From JAITVB01 sp031553805 (GTDB lineage: Bacteria > Bacteroidota > Bacteroidia > Bacteroidales > Rikenellaceae), in assembly GCA_031553805.1 (NCBI GenBank), contig JAVBLC010000006.1:13484-77483 (forward strand): a DNA stretch of 64,000 bases, given 5' to 3'. Below the pieces are notes generated by a model, which was not told the DNA's origin, ran no database searches, and worked only from the letters and a program-made list of their open reading frames with translations. Positions 8,148 through 18,796 of this stretch are shown piece after piece. The translations under genes and the position numbers were made by a program. Numbering within the stretch: position 1 is the first letter of the stretch; every line of letters starts with the position of its first letter.

Positions 8148-11100
8148 ATGAAGAAGATGTACCAGAAAGAAATGGCGACAGGTGCTTCAGCGAGTGCTCG
8201 CAGCCGGAGGGGTTCCTTCCGCGGCATGCTGCTCCTGCTGGCTGCTGTTTTGATGGGAAGCTTTGCCTATTCCCAATCGATCGAGGTGACCGGTAAGGTG
8301 ACCGACGAAAAGGGTAATGTCATTTACGGTGCGAGCGTCCTCGTCAAAGGGACCACGCGCGGGGTGACTACCGGTGCCGACGGTTCGTATACCATCTCGG
8401 CTCCCGGCACGGGCACGCTCGAATTTCGTTTTATCGGCTACCTCAACCAGGAAGTGGAAGTGGGCGGCCGTACGCTCGTCAATGTCGTGATGCGTGAAGA
8501 CGCGATGCAGCTTGACGAAGTGGTGGTGACCGGTTACGGTACCCAGCGCAAGCGCGACCTGACCGGGGCTGTGGCCACGATCGGGGCCGACAAACTCCAG
8601 GACCGTCCTTATCCCAACGTGTTGCAGGCGCTCCAGGGCCAGATGGCCGGGGTGCAGATCACCCAGAGCCAGGGTACTCCGGGGATGGCTCCCTCGATCA
8701 AGATCCGCGGTAGCTCCTCGATCAACGCCGGGACCACGCCGCTTTACGTAATCGACGGCGTCCCGATGGAAGACGCCTCCAAATCGAGCGGTGCCGACGG
8801 TTCGGCCAGCCTCTCTTTTAACATCAACCCGCTGAACAACATCAACCCGAACGACATCGAGTCGATCGACATCCTCAAGGATGCCTCCTCGGCCGCAATC
8901 TATGGCTCGCGAGGGGCCAACGGCGTGGTGATCGTTACCACCAAGCAGGGCCGTGCAGGGAAAACCCAGGTGAATGTCAATTACGAATACGGCATTTCGA
9001 CCGTGAACCGCAGCATCGACGTGATGGATGCCAAGGAATGGATAGCATTTGACGTTGCCGCCCGTACCAATACCCAGGCTACCGAGCGGGCGAAAAACCC
9101 CAACTATAAGCCGACCAGTAGCACGATCATTCCGGCTGAATTCGACAGTACTACCGCTTACGGCCAGGAATGGCTCAACCGGATCGGTTACGGGACCGAC
9201 TGGCAGGACGTGCTCTTCCGCACCGCCCATTCGAACAACATCCAGGTTTCGGCTTCGGGGGGGAATGAAAAGACCCAATTCATGCTTTCGGCCGGTTACC
9301 TCGATGCCGAAGGGGTGGTTGACCAGGACCGCTATGACCGCATGACCGTGCGCTCGAACGTACGCCATAAAATTTCGAACCGTTTTGACGTCGGGTTGAA
9401 CATGTCGATGTCCCGCATGAACGCAGCCGAATACGGTACCGCCGGTAAGTCCGACGCCGTTTCGCTCACCGTGCAGAACGACCCGATCTTCCCGCTCTAC
9501 GTGGAAACCGGCAACCTCGGGTTCAAAGACAACAATTCGATATGGAGTGTTTTCCAGAACTACAACTTCCAGCTCTGGCACCCCTATTCGCTCACCCGCG
9601 AAATGGAAAAGAACAAGCTGACGAACTTCATGCAGGCTGTGGGTTACCTCAACTTCAACATCATCGACGGCCTCTCGTTCAAGACCAGCCTGAGCGGCGA
9701 CCTCCGCGATGTACACTACTCGCAGTATTGGAACAGCAAGCAGGGTTACGGTTATTCGGCCGTGATGGATGCTCAGGGTTCGGCCAACATGCTCCAGAAC
9801 TTCAACTGGGTATGGGAGAATACGTTGAACTACAACAAATCGTTCGGCGACCACTCGGTGACCGGCCTCTTGGGTTACACCGTACAGGAATCGCGCACCG
9901 ACGACGCTTCGATGAGCGCTGCGAGCTTCCCTAACGACCTGGTACACACGTTCAATGCCGGTAAGGTGAGCAGCGGTTCGACTTCGTCGACCGAATGGGC
10001 CCTGATCTCTTACATCGCCCGCGGCACCTACTCCTATAAAGGTAAATACCTGGCATCGGCAGCCCTCCGTGCTGACGGTTGTTCGCGTTTCGGTGCCAAC
10101 AACCGTTGGGGTTACTTCCCCTCGGCATCGATCGGATGGCGCCTTTCGGAAGAAGAATTCATGTCGGGCGCTTCGAACTGGATGGATAACCTCAAACTCC
10201 GCGTCAGCTACGGGGTGACCGGGAACAACCAGATCGCCGACTACGGTGCGATCGGTCTCCTCGGTTACACCACTTACGCCTCGGGCGGGACCGTTTCGAC
10301 CGGGATGTACACCCGCACTTTCCCCGACAAGAACCTGAAATGGGAAAAGACGAGCCAGATCAACGTCGGCTTTGACGCCACGCTGTGGAACCGTGTCGAT
10401 GTTTCGTACGACTACTACTACTCGCGCACCCGCGACCTGTTGCTTGACGTGCCCATTCCGGTACTTACCGGTTTCACCTCGACCCAGACCAACATCGGCG
10501 AACTGCAGAACCAGGGGATGGAGTTGAACATCAACAGCCGCAACATCGTGGGCAAGTTCAACTGGACCACGAACTTCAACATCTCGGGCAACCGCAACAA
10601 GATCCTCCATCTGGGGGCCGACGACGCGCCGTTCATCAAGACGTTCAACGACGCATACGTGAAGTTTGAAGTGGGCCAGCCGATGTCGAACTTCTTCGGT
10701 TACATTTTCGACGGAGTGATCATGACCACGGCCGACCTGAGCAAATATCCGGTATGGCCGGGTAGCGAGGCCGGCGACCCGAAAGTACGCGACGTGGATG
10801 GCAACGGCAAGATTACCGCCGACGACCGCACCATCATCGGGAACTATCAGCCCGACTTCACCTGGGGGTTGACCAACACCTTCACCTGGAAAGGCATCGA
10901 ACTGACCTTTATGCTCACCGGTTCGCAGGGTGGCGAAATCATGAACCAGCAGGCCCGTTTCAGCAAGTCGTTCAACGGCGACCGCAACGCTTACAAGTTC
11001 GTGACCAACTACTGGAAATCGGAATCGGATCCCGGCAACGGCCAGATCAACAAACCGCGCGTGACCCAGAACACCGTGCAGCACCTGAGCTCGACCTACT

Positions 11101-11354
11101 GGATCGAAGACGGTTCGTTCGTCCGCATCAAGAACCTGCGCTTGGGTTACACCCTGCCGCAGCGTTGGACCAACAAGATCGGAGTCGGTGCAGCCAAGTT
11201 CTATGTGAACGGTGAAAACCTCTACGTGTTCTCCGACTATCCCAACTACGACCCCGAAGGCAGTACCTATCAGACCGGTGCTTACGTCGGGCTCGACTAT
11301 GGCGCTTATCCCAACCCCACCGTTTGGACCATCGGGATTAACCTTAACTTTTAA
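8148..11354 (+). CDS. SusC-like TonB-dependent outer-membrane transporter
   Basis: A 1068-residue SusC/RagA-family protein. After a positively charged N-terminal extension and a hydrophobic signal (MLLLLAAVLMGSFAYSQ) comes a carboxypeptidase-regulatory-like domain (VTGKVTDEKGNVIYGASVLVKG), then the TonB box region LDEVVVTGYGTQRKRDLTGA, the plug (VLQALQGQMAGVQI, IKIRGSSSINAGTTPLYVIDGVP, ILKDASSAAIYGSRGANGVV) and a long 22-strand barrel ending in LNF. It imports an oligomeric nutrient with the SusD lipoprotein encoded 30 bp downstream. No glycoside hydrolase, peptidase or regulator is adjacent, so the substrate cannot be read from context. Confidence 0.95.
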   Translation: MKKMYQKEMATGASASARSRRGSFRGMLLLLAAVLMGSFAYSQSIEVTGKVTDEKGNVIYGASVLVKGTTRGVTTGADGSYTISAPGTGTLEFRFIGYLNQEVEVGGRTLVNVVMREDAMQLDEVVVTGYGTQRKRDLTGAVATIGADKLQDRPYPNVLQALQGQMAGVQITQSQGTPGMAPSIKIRGSSSINAGTTPLYVIDGVPMEDASKSSGADGSASLSFNINPLNNINPNDIESIDILKDASSAAIYGSRGANGVVIVTTKQGRAGKTQVNVNYEYGISTVNRSIDVMDAKEWIAFDVAARTNTQATERAKNPNYKPTSSTIIPAEFDSTTAYGQEWLNRIGYGTDWQDVLFRTAHSNNIQVSASGGNEKTQFMLSAGYLDAEGVVDQDRYDRMTVRSNVRHKISNRFDVGLNMSMSRMNAAEYGTAGKSDAVSLTVQNDPIFPLYVETGNLGFKDNNSIWSVFQNYNFQLWHPYSLTREMEKNKLTNFMQAVGYLNFNIIDGLSFKTSLSGDLRDVHYSQYWNSKQGYGYSAVMDAQGSANMLQNFNWVWENTLNYNKSFGDHSVTGLLGYTVQESRTDDASMSAASFPNDLVHTFNAGKVSSGSTSSTEWALISYIARGTYSYKGKYLASAALRADGCSRFGANNRWGYFPSASIGWRLSEEEFMSGASNWMDNLKLRVSYGVTGNNQIADYGAIGLLGYTTYASGGTVSTGMYTRTFPDKNLKWEKTSQINVGFDATLWNRVDVSYDYYYSRTRDLLLDVPIPVLTGFTSTQTNIGELQNQGMELNINSRNIVGKFNWTTNFNISGNRNKILHLGADDAPFIKTFNDAYVKFEVGQPMSNFFGYIFDGVIMTTADLSKYPVWPGSEAGDPKVRDVDGNGKITADDRTIIGNYQPDFTWGLTNTFTWKGIELTFMLTGSQGGEIMNQQARFSKSFNGDRNAYKFVTNYWKSESDPGNGQINKPRVTQNTVQHLSSTYWIEDGSFVRIKNLRLGYTLPQRWTNKIGVGAAKFYVNGENLYVFSDYPNYDPEGSTYQTGAYVGLDYGAYPNPTVWTIGINLNF

Positions 11355-11384
11355 TCGCCATTAACCGTTAAAACATATTCAGAG

Positions 11385-12797
11385 ATGAAAAAGATCAAAT
11401 ATATCATCCCGATGTTCCTCGTGATGGCGCTTAGCTCTTGCGGGAACGACTTCCTTGATCGTTCGCCGATCTCAAATGCGAACGAGAACGACTTCTTCAA
11501 AGCGGAAGCCGACGTGGTGAACGCCCTCGACGGCGCCTATGCCTCGCTTTATACGCTCTATGGTCCGGAAGGCCTGTCGTCGTTCTTCGGCGAACTGATG
11601 TCCGACAACTGCTATACGACCAACACGGCCGGTACCGTATCCGACTACTTCCAGTTCCAAAACCACGAACTGGGCCCGGAAAACGGGATTGTCAAAGGAT
11701 ATTGGGAACAATACTATTCGGCACTGTTCCGGGTGAATAACATCCTCTTCCGGATGCAGCCCCTCGATTATGCCAACAAGGCGGTTCACGAAGGGGAATC
11801 TAAGTTCCTCCGCGGGCTTTACTATTTCAATATGGTACAGGCCTGGGGCGGGGTGCCGCTGGTAATCGGCCCCCTGACCGTAGCTGAATCCTACGCCAAA
11901 GGGCGCGCTACCGAAGCGGAAATATACGCTCAGGTTGTCCTCGACCTCGAGGATGCGGCAAAACTGCTCGGAACCACTCCCCGCAAGGCGGGTGCGGCGA
12001 CGAGCGGCGCAGCCAACGCCCTGCTGGGTAAGGTTTACCTGACGATGGGCGACAAGGCCAAAGCCACGACCGCCCTCAATAAAGTCTACGGGAAATACGC
12101 CCTGGCCAACACCTATGCCGACCTGTGGGATATGAGCAAGAAGAACGGCAAGGAGTCGATCTTCGAGATTCAGTACGTGGCCGGCAAGGCTAATCCTTAC
12201 AGCCGCTACTGGGCGATGTTCTCGCCGCTAGACAACCGCATCGTGACCGCTTGGGGCGCCGGGATGAACCAGGTGACCGACGACCTGTGGAACGAGTACG
12301 AAGCGAACGACCCGCGCCGCGACCTGTCGATCTTCGACGGTTACACCCGTGCCGACGGAACGACCAACCCGGTCCGTTTCGCAAAGAAATGGGTACATAC
12401 GGGCGCTGAACTCGACGGTGCACGCGAAGCCGCGGGCAACAACTTCATGGTGTTGCGGTATGCTGATGTGCTGCTGATGTTGTCCGAAGCTACCGGCGAC
12501 GCCAAGTACCTGAACGAAGTGCGCGCCCGCGTCGGGCTGCCCCTCTACGGTACCTCGGGCTACCCTTCGTCGAAGTACAGCACAGTGGCGCTGGCTGTCG
12601 AGCATGAACGTAACGCAGAACTCGCCCTCGAATTCCACCGTTACTTCGACCTCAAACGTACCGGCCGTGCCATTGACGTAATGAAAGCTTCGGGCAAGAA
12701 CCAGACCCTGACCACTGACATCCTCGTTCTTCCGATTCCGCTGGATATCATCACTCAAAGCAGTGTGATCACGCAGAATCCCGGATACGTGAGATAA
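11385..12797 (+). CDS. SusD-like nutrient-binding surface lipoprotein
   Basis: A 470-residue SusD/RagB-family lipoprotein. The signal peptide ends in a lipobox (MALSSCGNDFLD, Cys19), and the residues after it are typical of SusD (FLDRSPISNANENDFFK). TPR-like helices follow, with the family motif EGESKFLRGLYYFNMVQAWGGVPLV, and a C-terminal region with EHERNAELALEFHRYFDLKRTGRA. It caps the SusC barrel on the cell surface and binds the substrate. It forms a two-gene operon with susC and is followed by a terminator. Confidence 0.95.
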   Translation: MKKIKYIIPMFLVMALSSCGNDFLDRSPISNANENDFFKAEADVVNALDGAYASLYTLYGPEGLSSFFGELMSDNCYTTNTAGTVSDYFQFQNHELGPENGIVKGYWEQYYSALFRVNNILFRMQPLDYANKAVHEGESKFLRGLYYFNMVQAWGGVPLVIGPLTVAESYAKGRATEAEIYAQVVLDLEDAAKLLGTTPRKAGAATSGAANALLGKVYLTMGDKAKATTALNKVYGKYALANTYADLWDMSKKNGKESIFEIQYVAGKANPYSRYWAMFSPLDNRIVTAWGAGMNQVTDDLWNEYEANDPRRDLSIFDGYTRADGTTNPVRFAKKWVHTGAELDGAREAAGNNFMVLRYADVLLMLSEATGDAKYLNEVRARVGLPLYGTSGYPSSKYSTVALAVEHERNAELALEFHRYFDLKRTGRAIDVMKASGKNQTLTTDILVLPIPLDIITQSSVITQNPGYVR

Positions 12798-12861
12798 GAA
12801 AGAATCGTACTGTTCCCGACAAGGAACCTTACCATTTGGTTAGTTAAATTATTTAAGTGGG

Positions 12862-12890
12862 AAAAGGAGCCGTGAAAACGGCTCCTTTTT
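12862..12890 (+). terminator. Terminator after the SusC/SusD operon
   Basis: Perfect stem AAAAGGAGCCGT (12862-12873) with ACGGCTCCTTTT (12878-12889), loop GAAA, followed by T. Confidence 0.85.
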
Positions 12891-12918
12891 CATTCCCTTG
12901 GTGTGGGGAGGACAATGA

Positions 12919-12948
12919 AAAAGGGAGCCTTTGAAGGCTCCCTTTTGT
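12919..12948 (-). terminator. Terminator of the rluB-like gene (bidirectional hairpin)
   Basis: Stem AAAAGGGAGCC with GGCTCCCTTTT around a short loop. On the minus strand it lies just after the pseudouridine synthase stop codon (12968). Together with the preceding hairpin it separates two convergent genes. Confidence 0.75.
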
Positions 12949-12967
12949 AGAATGATTCGGTGCGTTG

Positions 12968-14569
12968 CTATTCGTAGCTGCCCGATTTGAGCATCGCCAC
13001 CTCGCGGGGGGTGAGGTAGCGCCACGCACCGCGGCGCAAGCCCTGTTTGGTGAGCCCGGCGAAGAAAACGCGGTCGAGTTTGTCGACCCGGTAGCCGACG
13101 GCTTCGAACATCCGGCGCACAATGCGGTTCTTGCCCGAGTGGATGGCAATGCCGACCTCTTTGCGCGATTCGCCCACGCGGCTCACTTCGTCGGCTACGG
13201 CTTTGCCGTCTTCGAGTTCCACGCCTTCGCACAGGCGTTCCATATCGGCCTCGGTGATCGGCTTGTCGAGCGACACCTGGTAGATTTTACGCATCTGGTG
13301 GCTCGGGTGGGTAAGCTTTTTGGTCAGTTCGCCGTCGTTGGTGATGAGCAGCACCCCGAGCGAGTTCTTGTCGAGGCGGCCGACGGGGTAAACCCGTTCG
13401 CTGCACGCGTTCTTGACGATCTCCATCACGGTGCGGTCGGCATTGGGGTCCTCGACCGTGGTGACGAAGCCCTTGGGCTTGTTCATCAGGATGTAGACCT
13501 TCTTCTGGCCTTTGAGTTGCTCGCCGTTCATCTTGACCACATCGCCGGGGTTGATCTTGTAGCCCATCTCGGTGATCACTTCGCCGTTGACGGTGATCTG
13601 GCCTTCCTTGATCAGTTCGTCGGCTTCGCGGCGCGAGCAGACGCCCGACATCGAGATATACTTGTTCAGGCGCAGCGGATCGTGGATCGCCGGGGCGTTG
13701 AACGTCGGGTAGCTCTCGGGCTTGTAGTCGCTGTCGAAACCGCCGGGGGGGAAGGGTTTTCGGGCATCTTTGTCCCGGCCTTTGCCGAACGGCTTCTCTT
13801 TCGAAAAGCGGCCGCCCGGTTTGTCCTTGCCGTAACGGCTTTTTTCGTAGGGTTTTTCGCCGGAGTGGCGATTGTCTTTATCGTAGCCGGGCTTGCCGTA
13901 GCCGGGTTTGTTGTAACCGGGTTTGTTGTAACCGGGCTTGTCGAACCGGGGTTTGTCGCTACGGTCGAACCGGGGCCGGTTTTCAGCGTCAAAGTTGGGG
14001 TTGAACGAACGGCGGGCGCCCCCTTCCGGACGAGGGGCCGAAACGTTGCGGTCGTTGCGGTCGCGGTTACCGCGATCATCGCGGTTGTCGTGACGGAACC
14101 CCGAATCGCGGTCCTTGTTGTCGCGGTTATTGTTGTCGTAGCGTTGGTCGCCGTCGCGTCGTGGGGCGAAGGATCGCCCGGCGGGGCGTTCTGCTCCCCG
14201 GTTGTCGCGGTTGTTCCGGTTGTCGTTGTGATTGTCGTAGCGGTTCCAGCGGTCGTCGTCGTTGCGGTCGCTGTTGCGGTTTTCGCGGGGACGGTCGTCG
14301 CGGTTCCATTTGTTATCAGCGCTCCATTTGTTGTCACGGTCGCGGTCGCGGTTGCGGTCGTCGCGGCGCGCCGGTTCGGCGGTCGAGATGCGCGGACGCT
14401 TGTCTTTCAGGAACGAGGGTTTGTCATGGTCCTCGCCCGCAGCGGGCTGCCGGTCGGGACCGTCGGTCGATGCTTTTGAGTCGTCGCGACTGAAAAAGCT
14501 CTTGCGCCGGGGTCTTTCTTCCTTGCGGTCGTCGCCGGCTGCGTTGTCGAATTTCTTTTCGTCTTTCAT
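12968..14569 (-). CDS. rluB: RluB/RsuA-family rRNA pseudouridine synthase with long disordered N-terminus
   Basis: A 533-residue protein. Residues about 1-290 are low-complexity, dominated by Asp, Arg, Asn and later Lys/Pro/Gly, including four tandem KPGY repeats (211-229) encoded by 15-bp DNA repeats. Residues about 297-345 form an S4 RNA-binding domain (LRLNKYISMSGVCSRREADELI). The catalytic domain follows with the signature VYPVGRLDKNSLGVLLITNDG (in part), Asp400 being the nucleophile. The family isomerises uridine in 23S or 16S rRNA. Typical RluB is about 250-300 residues, so the extension doubles it; such extensions are common in Bacteroidetes homologues. Exact target position is not deducible. 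Confidence 0.9.
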   Translation of the reverse strand: MKDEKKFDNAAGDDRKEERPRRKSFFSRDDSKASTDGPDRQPAAGEDHDKPSFLKDKRPRISTAEPARRDDRNRDRDRDNKWSADNKWNRDDRPRENRNSDRNDDDRWNRYDNHNDNRNNRDNRGAERPAGRSFAPRRDGDQRYDNNNRDNKDRDSGFRHDNRDDRGNRDRNDRNVSAPRPEGGARRSFNPNFDAENRPRFDRSDKPRFDKPGYNKPGYNKPGYGKPGYDKDNRHSGEKPYEKSRYGKDKPGGRFSKEKPFGKGRDKDARKPFPPGGFDSDYKPESYPTFNAPAIHDPLRLNKYISMSGVCSRREADELIKEGQITVNGEVITEMGYKINPGDVVKMNGEQLKGQKKVYILMNKPKGFVTTVEDPNADRTVMEIVKNACSERVYPVGRLDKNSLGVLLITNDGELTKKLTHPSHQMRKIYQVSLDKPITEADMERLCEGVELEDGKAVADEVSRVGESRKEVGIAIHSGKNRIVRRMFEAVGYRVDKLDRVFFAGLTKQGLRRGAWRYLTPREVAMLKSGSYE

Positions 14570-14588
14570 TTTAGGGTTATTTGCGGTG

Positions 14589-14596
14589 CAAAAGTA
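14589..14596 (-). promoter_or_regulatory. Promoter -7 element of the rluB-like gene
   Basis: On the minus strand this reads TACTTTTG, an exact TAnnTTTG, 20 bp upstream of the start codon. No clear TTG is seen at -33. Confidence 0.5.
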
Positions 14597-14735
14597 GGGC
14601 TATTTTCTGGAATAACGCAGGGGTAGCCCGTTTTATGATTTTTATATAGGTATTATATGGGAAATAGCAATAACAGATTTTGTCGTTTCGGTGAATTTTG
14701 ATAATGATTCCGAATGTTTTTTTGGTGAATAGTAT

Positions 14736-14743
14736 TATCTTTG
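14736..14743 (+). promoter_or_regulatory. Promoter -7 element of the PatB-type gene
   Basis: TATCTTTG matches TAnnTTTG and lies 26 bp before ATG 14770. It falls inside the upstream open frame, which supports the downstream ATG as the true start. Confidence 0.5.
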
Positions 14744-14769
14744 TTGCGTTTTTAAACGATTCTGCAAGT

Positions 14770-15948
14770 ATGCTTTACGATTTCGACCGAGTGATCGACC
14801 GTGCGGGGACGGGTTGTGAAAAGGTTGACAACTGCCCTCAGGTGTTCGGTTGCGGGGATCTGCTCCCGCTGTGGATTGCCGATATGGACTTTGCTACGCC
14901 CGACTTTGTGTTGGACGCCATTCGCCGCCGCCTGGACCATCCGGTGCTGGGTTACACGTTCCGCGGCCCCGGATTTTTCGAAGCGGCCACCGGTTGGCTG
15001 GCCCGCCGCGGGGGATGGAACGTGCGTCCCGAATGGATTGACTACTCGCCCGGCGTGGTGGCCGGATTGGCCTTTGCGCTGCAAACCGTGACGGCTGAAG
15101 GCGACGGGGTGGTGATCCAACCGCCGGTCTATCCGCCGTTTGCCCGTGTCATCAAGCTCAATAACCGCCGGGTGGTCGACAACCCGCTCGTGTGGAACGG
15201 CTCGACCTACACCATCGACTTCGACGACCTCGACCGCAAACTGGCCACGGCGAAAGCCTTTTTGATGTGCAATCCGCATAACCCGACCGGGCGGGTTTAC
15301 ACGCGCAAAGAGTTGCAGCGCATCGGCGAGTTGTGCGTCAAACATAACGTATATATCGTTTCGGACGAGATCCACTCCGACCTGGTGCAAAAACCCTACC
15401 AACACATTCATATCGCCTCGCTCGGCGGTGAAATCGCCGCCCGAACGATCACCCTCGTCGCCCCGAGCAAAACGTTTAATATCGCGGGCCTTTCTACAGC
15501 GCTGGCCATTACTTCAGACGACACGCTACGCCGCCGCTTCCGCCACACCTGCTCGAAACTCCACCTCGACCAGGGGAACATCTTCGGCACGGTGGCCCTC
15601 GAAGCGGCTTATCGCCAGGGCGACGAATGGCTCGATCAGATGAACGCGTACACGGGCGGGAATCTCGATTACGTAGTGGATTTCCTGCACAAAAATATTC
15701 CGTCGATCGGTTGTTACCGGCCTGAGAGCACTTACCTGTTGTGGCTTGATTTCCGGGCGTGGGGGATGAGCCAGGAAGAGCTTTGCCGGTTTATGACCGG
15801 CCAGGCGTGCCTCGGGTTGAACGACGGCGAACATTTCGGTGCCGAGGGCGTCGGATTCATGCGCCTGAACGTCGCCTCGCCCCGCTCGGTGATGGAAGAG
15901 GCGATGGCCCGCCTGCTCCGTGCGTGCAAAGCCCGCGGATTGGCCTGA
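14770..15948 (+). CDS. patB: PatB/MalY-type cystathionine beta-lyase (PLP aminotransferase fold)
   Basis: A 392-residue fold-type I PLP enzyme of the MalY/PatB group, which cleaves C-S bonds of cystathionine and related compounds to give homocysteine, pyruvate and ammonia. Landmarks: LPLWIADMDFATP near the N-terminus (family signature), GYTFRGPGFFEA, CNPHNPTGRVY (PLP phosphate/pyridine region), VSDEIHSDL (Asp pairing with the pyridine nitrogen), and APSKTFNIAGL with Lys234 as the Schiff-base lysine. Length is normal. The frame is open upstream to 14698 but the N-terminus MLYDFDRVIDR at 14770 fits the family. Monocistronic by appearance. Confidence 0.93.
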   Translation: MLYDFDRVIDRAGTGCEKVDNCPQVFGCGDLLPLWIADMDFATPDFVLDAIRRRLDHPVLGYTFRGPGFFEAATGWLARRGGWNVRPEWIDYSPGVVAGLAFALQTVTAEGDGVVIQPPVYPPFARVIKLNNRRVVDNPLVWNGSTYTIDFDDLDRKLATAKAFLMCNPHNPTGRVYTRKELQRIGELCVKHNVYIVSDEIHSDLVQKPYQHIHIASLGGEIAARTITLVAPSKTFNIAGLSTALAITSDDTLRRRFRHTCSKLHLDQGNIFGTVALEAAYRQGDEWLDQMNAYTGGNLDYVVDFLHKNIPSIGCYRPESTYLLWLDFRAWGMSQEELCRFMTGQACLGLNDGEHFGAEGVGFMRLNVASPRSVMEEAMARLLRACKARGLA

Positions 15949-16010
15949 CGAGGAAATCTACCGGGGTTTCGGCTGGGGCCGCTGTTGTGAAAAAATAGTC
16001 CCGAAAAGGG

Positions 16011-16041
16011 TTGTTATTTCAAAAACAATACGGTACATTTG
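16011..16041 (+). promoter_or_regulatory. Promoter of the sdhCAB operon, overlapped by a hairpin
   Basis: TTG (16011-16013), 20-bp spacer, TACATTTG (16034-16041): a full consensus. Transcription should start near 16048, leaving a leader of about 84 nt. The -7 element sits in an inverted repeat AATACGGTAC/GTGCCGTATT (16027-16036 with 16041-16050, one G-T mismatch) followed by TTTT. That structure could be the terminator of the upstream lyase gene, an operator, or both. Confidence 0.75.
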
Positions 16042-16062
16042 TGCCGTATTTTTTCATGCAAA

Positions 16063-16095
16063 ATCCCCATAAAAGGGGATGCCGGCGGGGCCGGC
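16063..16095 (+). promoter_or_regulatory. Two small stem-loops in the sdhC leader
   Basis: ATCCCC/GGGGAT (16063-16068 with 16075-16080) is immediately followed by GCCGGC/GCCGGC (16081-16086 with 16090-16095). Both lie inside the predicted transcript ahead of sdhC. A post-transcriptional role is possible but unproven. Confidence 0.4.
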
Positions 16096-16131
16096 GCACA
16101 CTGAATCAGCAATTTCTAATTCGTAATTAAT

Positions 16132-16797
16132 ATGAGCTATTTGTGGACCTCTTCGGTCGGACGAAAATTCTTCATGGGGATTACCGGCCTGTTTATGATC
16201 CTTTTCCTGCTGTTCCACATGTCGATGAATCTGGTGGCCGTTTTCTCGGCCGAGGCTTATGACATGATCTGCGAATTCCTGGGTGTGAACTGGTATGCAC
16301 TGGCAGGGACGATGGTGCTGGCGCTGGGTTTTGTGCTGCACATCCTCTATGCGACGGTGCTTACGCTCCAGAATCTGCGTGCACGCGGCAAACAGCGTTA
16401 CGCCGTGGCACAGAACAAGGGCGTCGCTTTCGCTTCGCGCAACATGTTCGTGCTGGGGCTGATTGTTCTGGGCGGCCTCGGGTTGCACCTGGTCAACTTC
16501 TGGTACAAGATGCAGCTTTCGGAATTGCTTCACCTGCCGGGTGCCGAACCCTGTGGCTCGGTGCTGATCCGCGAACTCTTTTCGCACATCGGCTACGTGA
16601 TTATCTACCTGGTGTGGTTGGGGGCGCTGTGGTTCCACTTGACCCACGGTTTCTGGAGTATGTTCCAGTCGACGGGGATGGCCAACGGCGTGTGGCTGGG
16701 TCGCCTGAAATGGCTGTCGAACGTCTTTGCCACGCTCGTTTGCCTGGGCTTTGCGCTGGTGGTGGTTTACTATTACGCGATCAGCCTTTGCGCTTAA
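16132..16797 (+). CDS. sdhC: Succinate dehydrogenase/fumarate reductase cytochrome b subunit
   Basis: A 221-residue integral membrane protein with five hydrophobic helices and several intramembrane histidines (LFHMSMN, FVLHILYA, LGLHLVNFW, WFHLTHGFW) suited to di-heme binding, as in the single-polypeptide anchor of the Bacteroidetes/Wolinella type. It anchors the catalytic subunits and exchanges electrons with menaquinone. It is the first gene of sdhCAB, 25 bp before sdhA. In gut Bacteroidales this complex normally acts as a fumarate reductase producing succinate; direction is inference. Confidence 0.93.
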   Translation: MSYLWTSSVGRKFFMGITGLFMILFLLFHMSMNLVAVFSAEAYDMICEFLGVNWYALAGTMVLALGFVLHILYATVLTLQNLRARGKQRYAVAQNKGVAFASRNMFVLGLIVLGGLGLHLVNFWYKMQLSELLHLPGAEPCGSVLIRELFSHIGYVIIYLVWLGALWFHLTHGFWSMFQSTGMANGVWLGRLKWLSNVFATLVCLGFALVVVYYYAISLCA

Positions 16798-16822
16798 TGT
16801 CCAACCGAAAAATCTGAAAACT

Positions 16823-18769
<1,947 letters not shown>

Positions 18770-18796
18770 GGGGTGTAACGTTTAAAACAAGGAAAA

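Noticed and set aside
8187..11084. 965-residue open frame antisense to susC
   Set aside because: A product of high GC and codon bias in the real SusC gene; composition rich in His/Arg/Val without domains.
12965..14479. 504-residue open frame antisense to the rluB-like gene
   Set aside because: It is a Val/Ala/Gly-rich shadow caused by the biased Asp/Arg/Asn codons of the disordered region; no start context and no family features.
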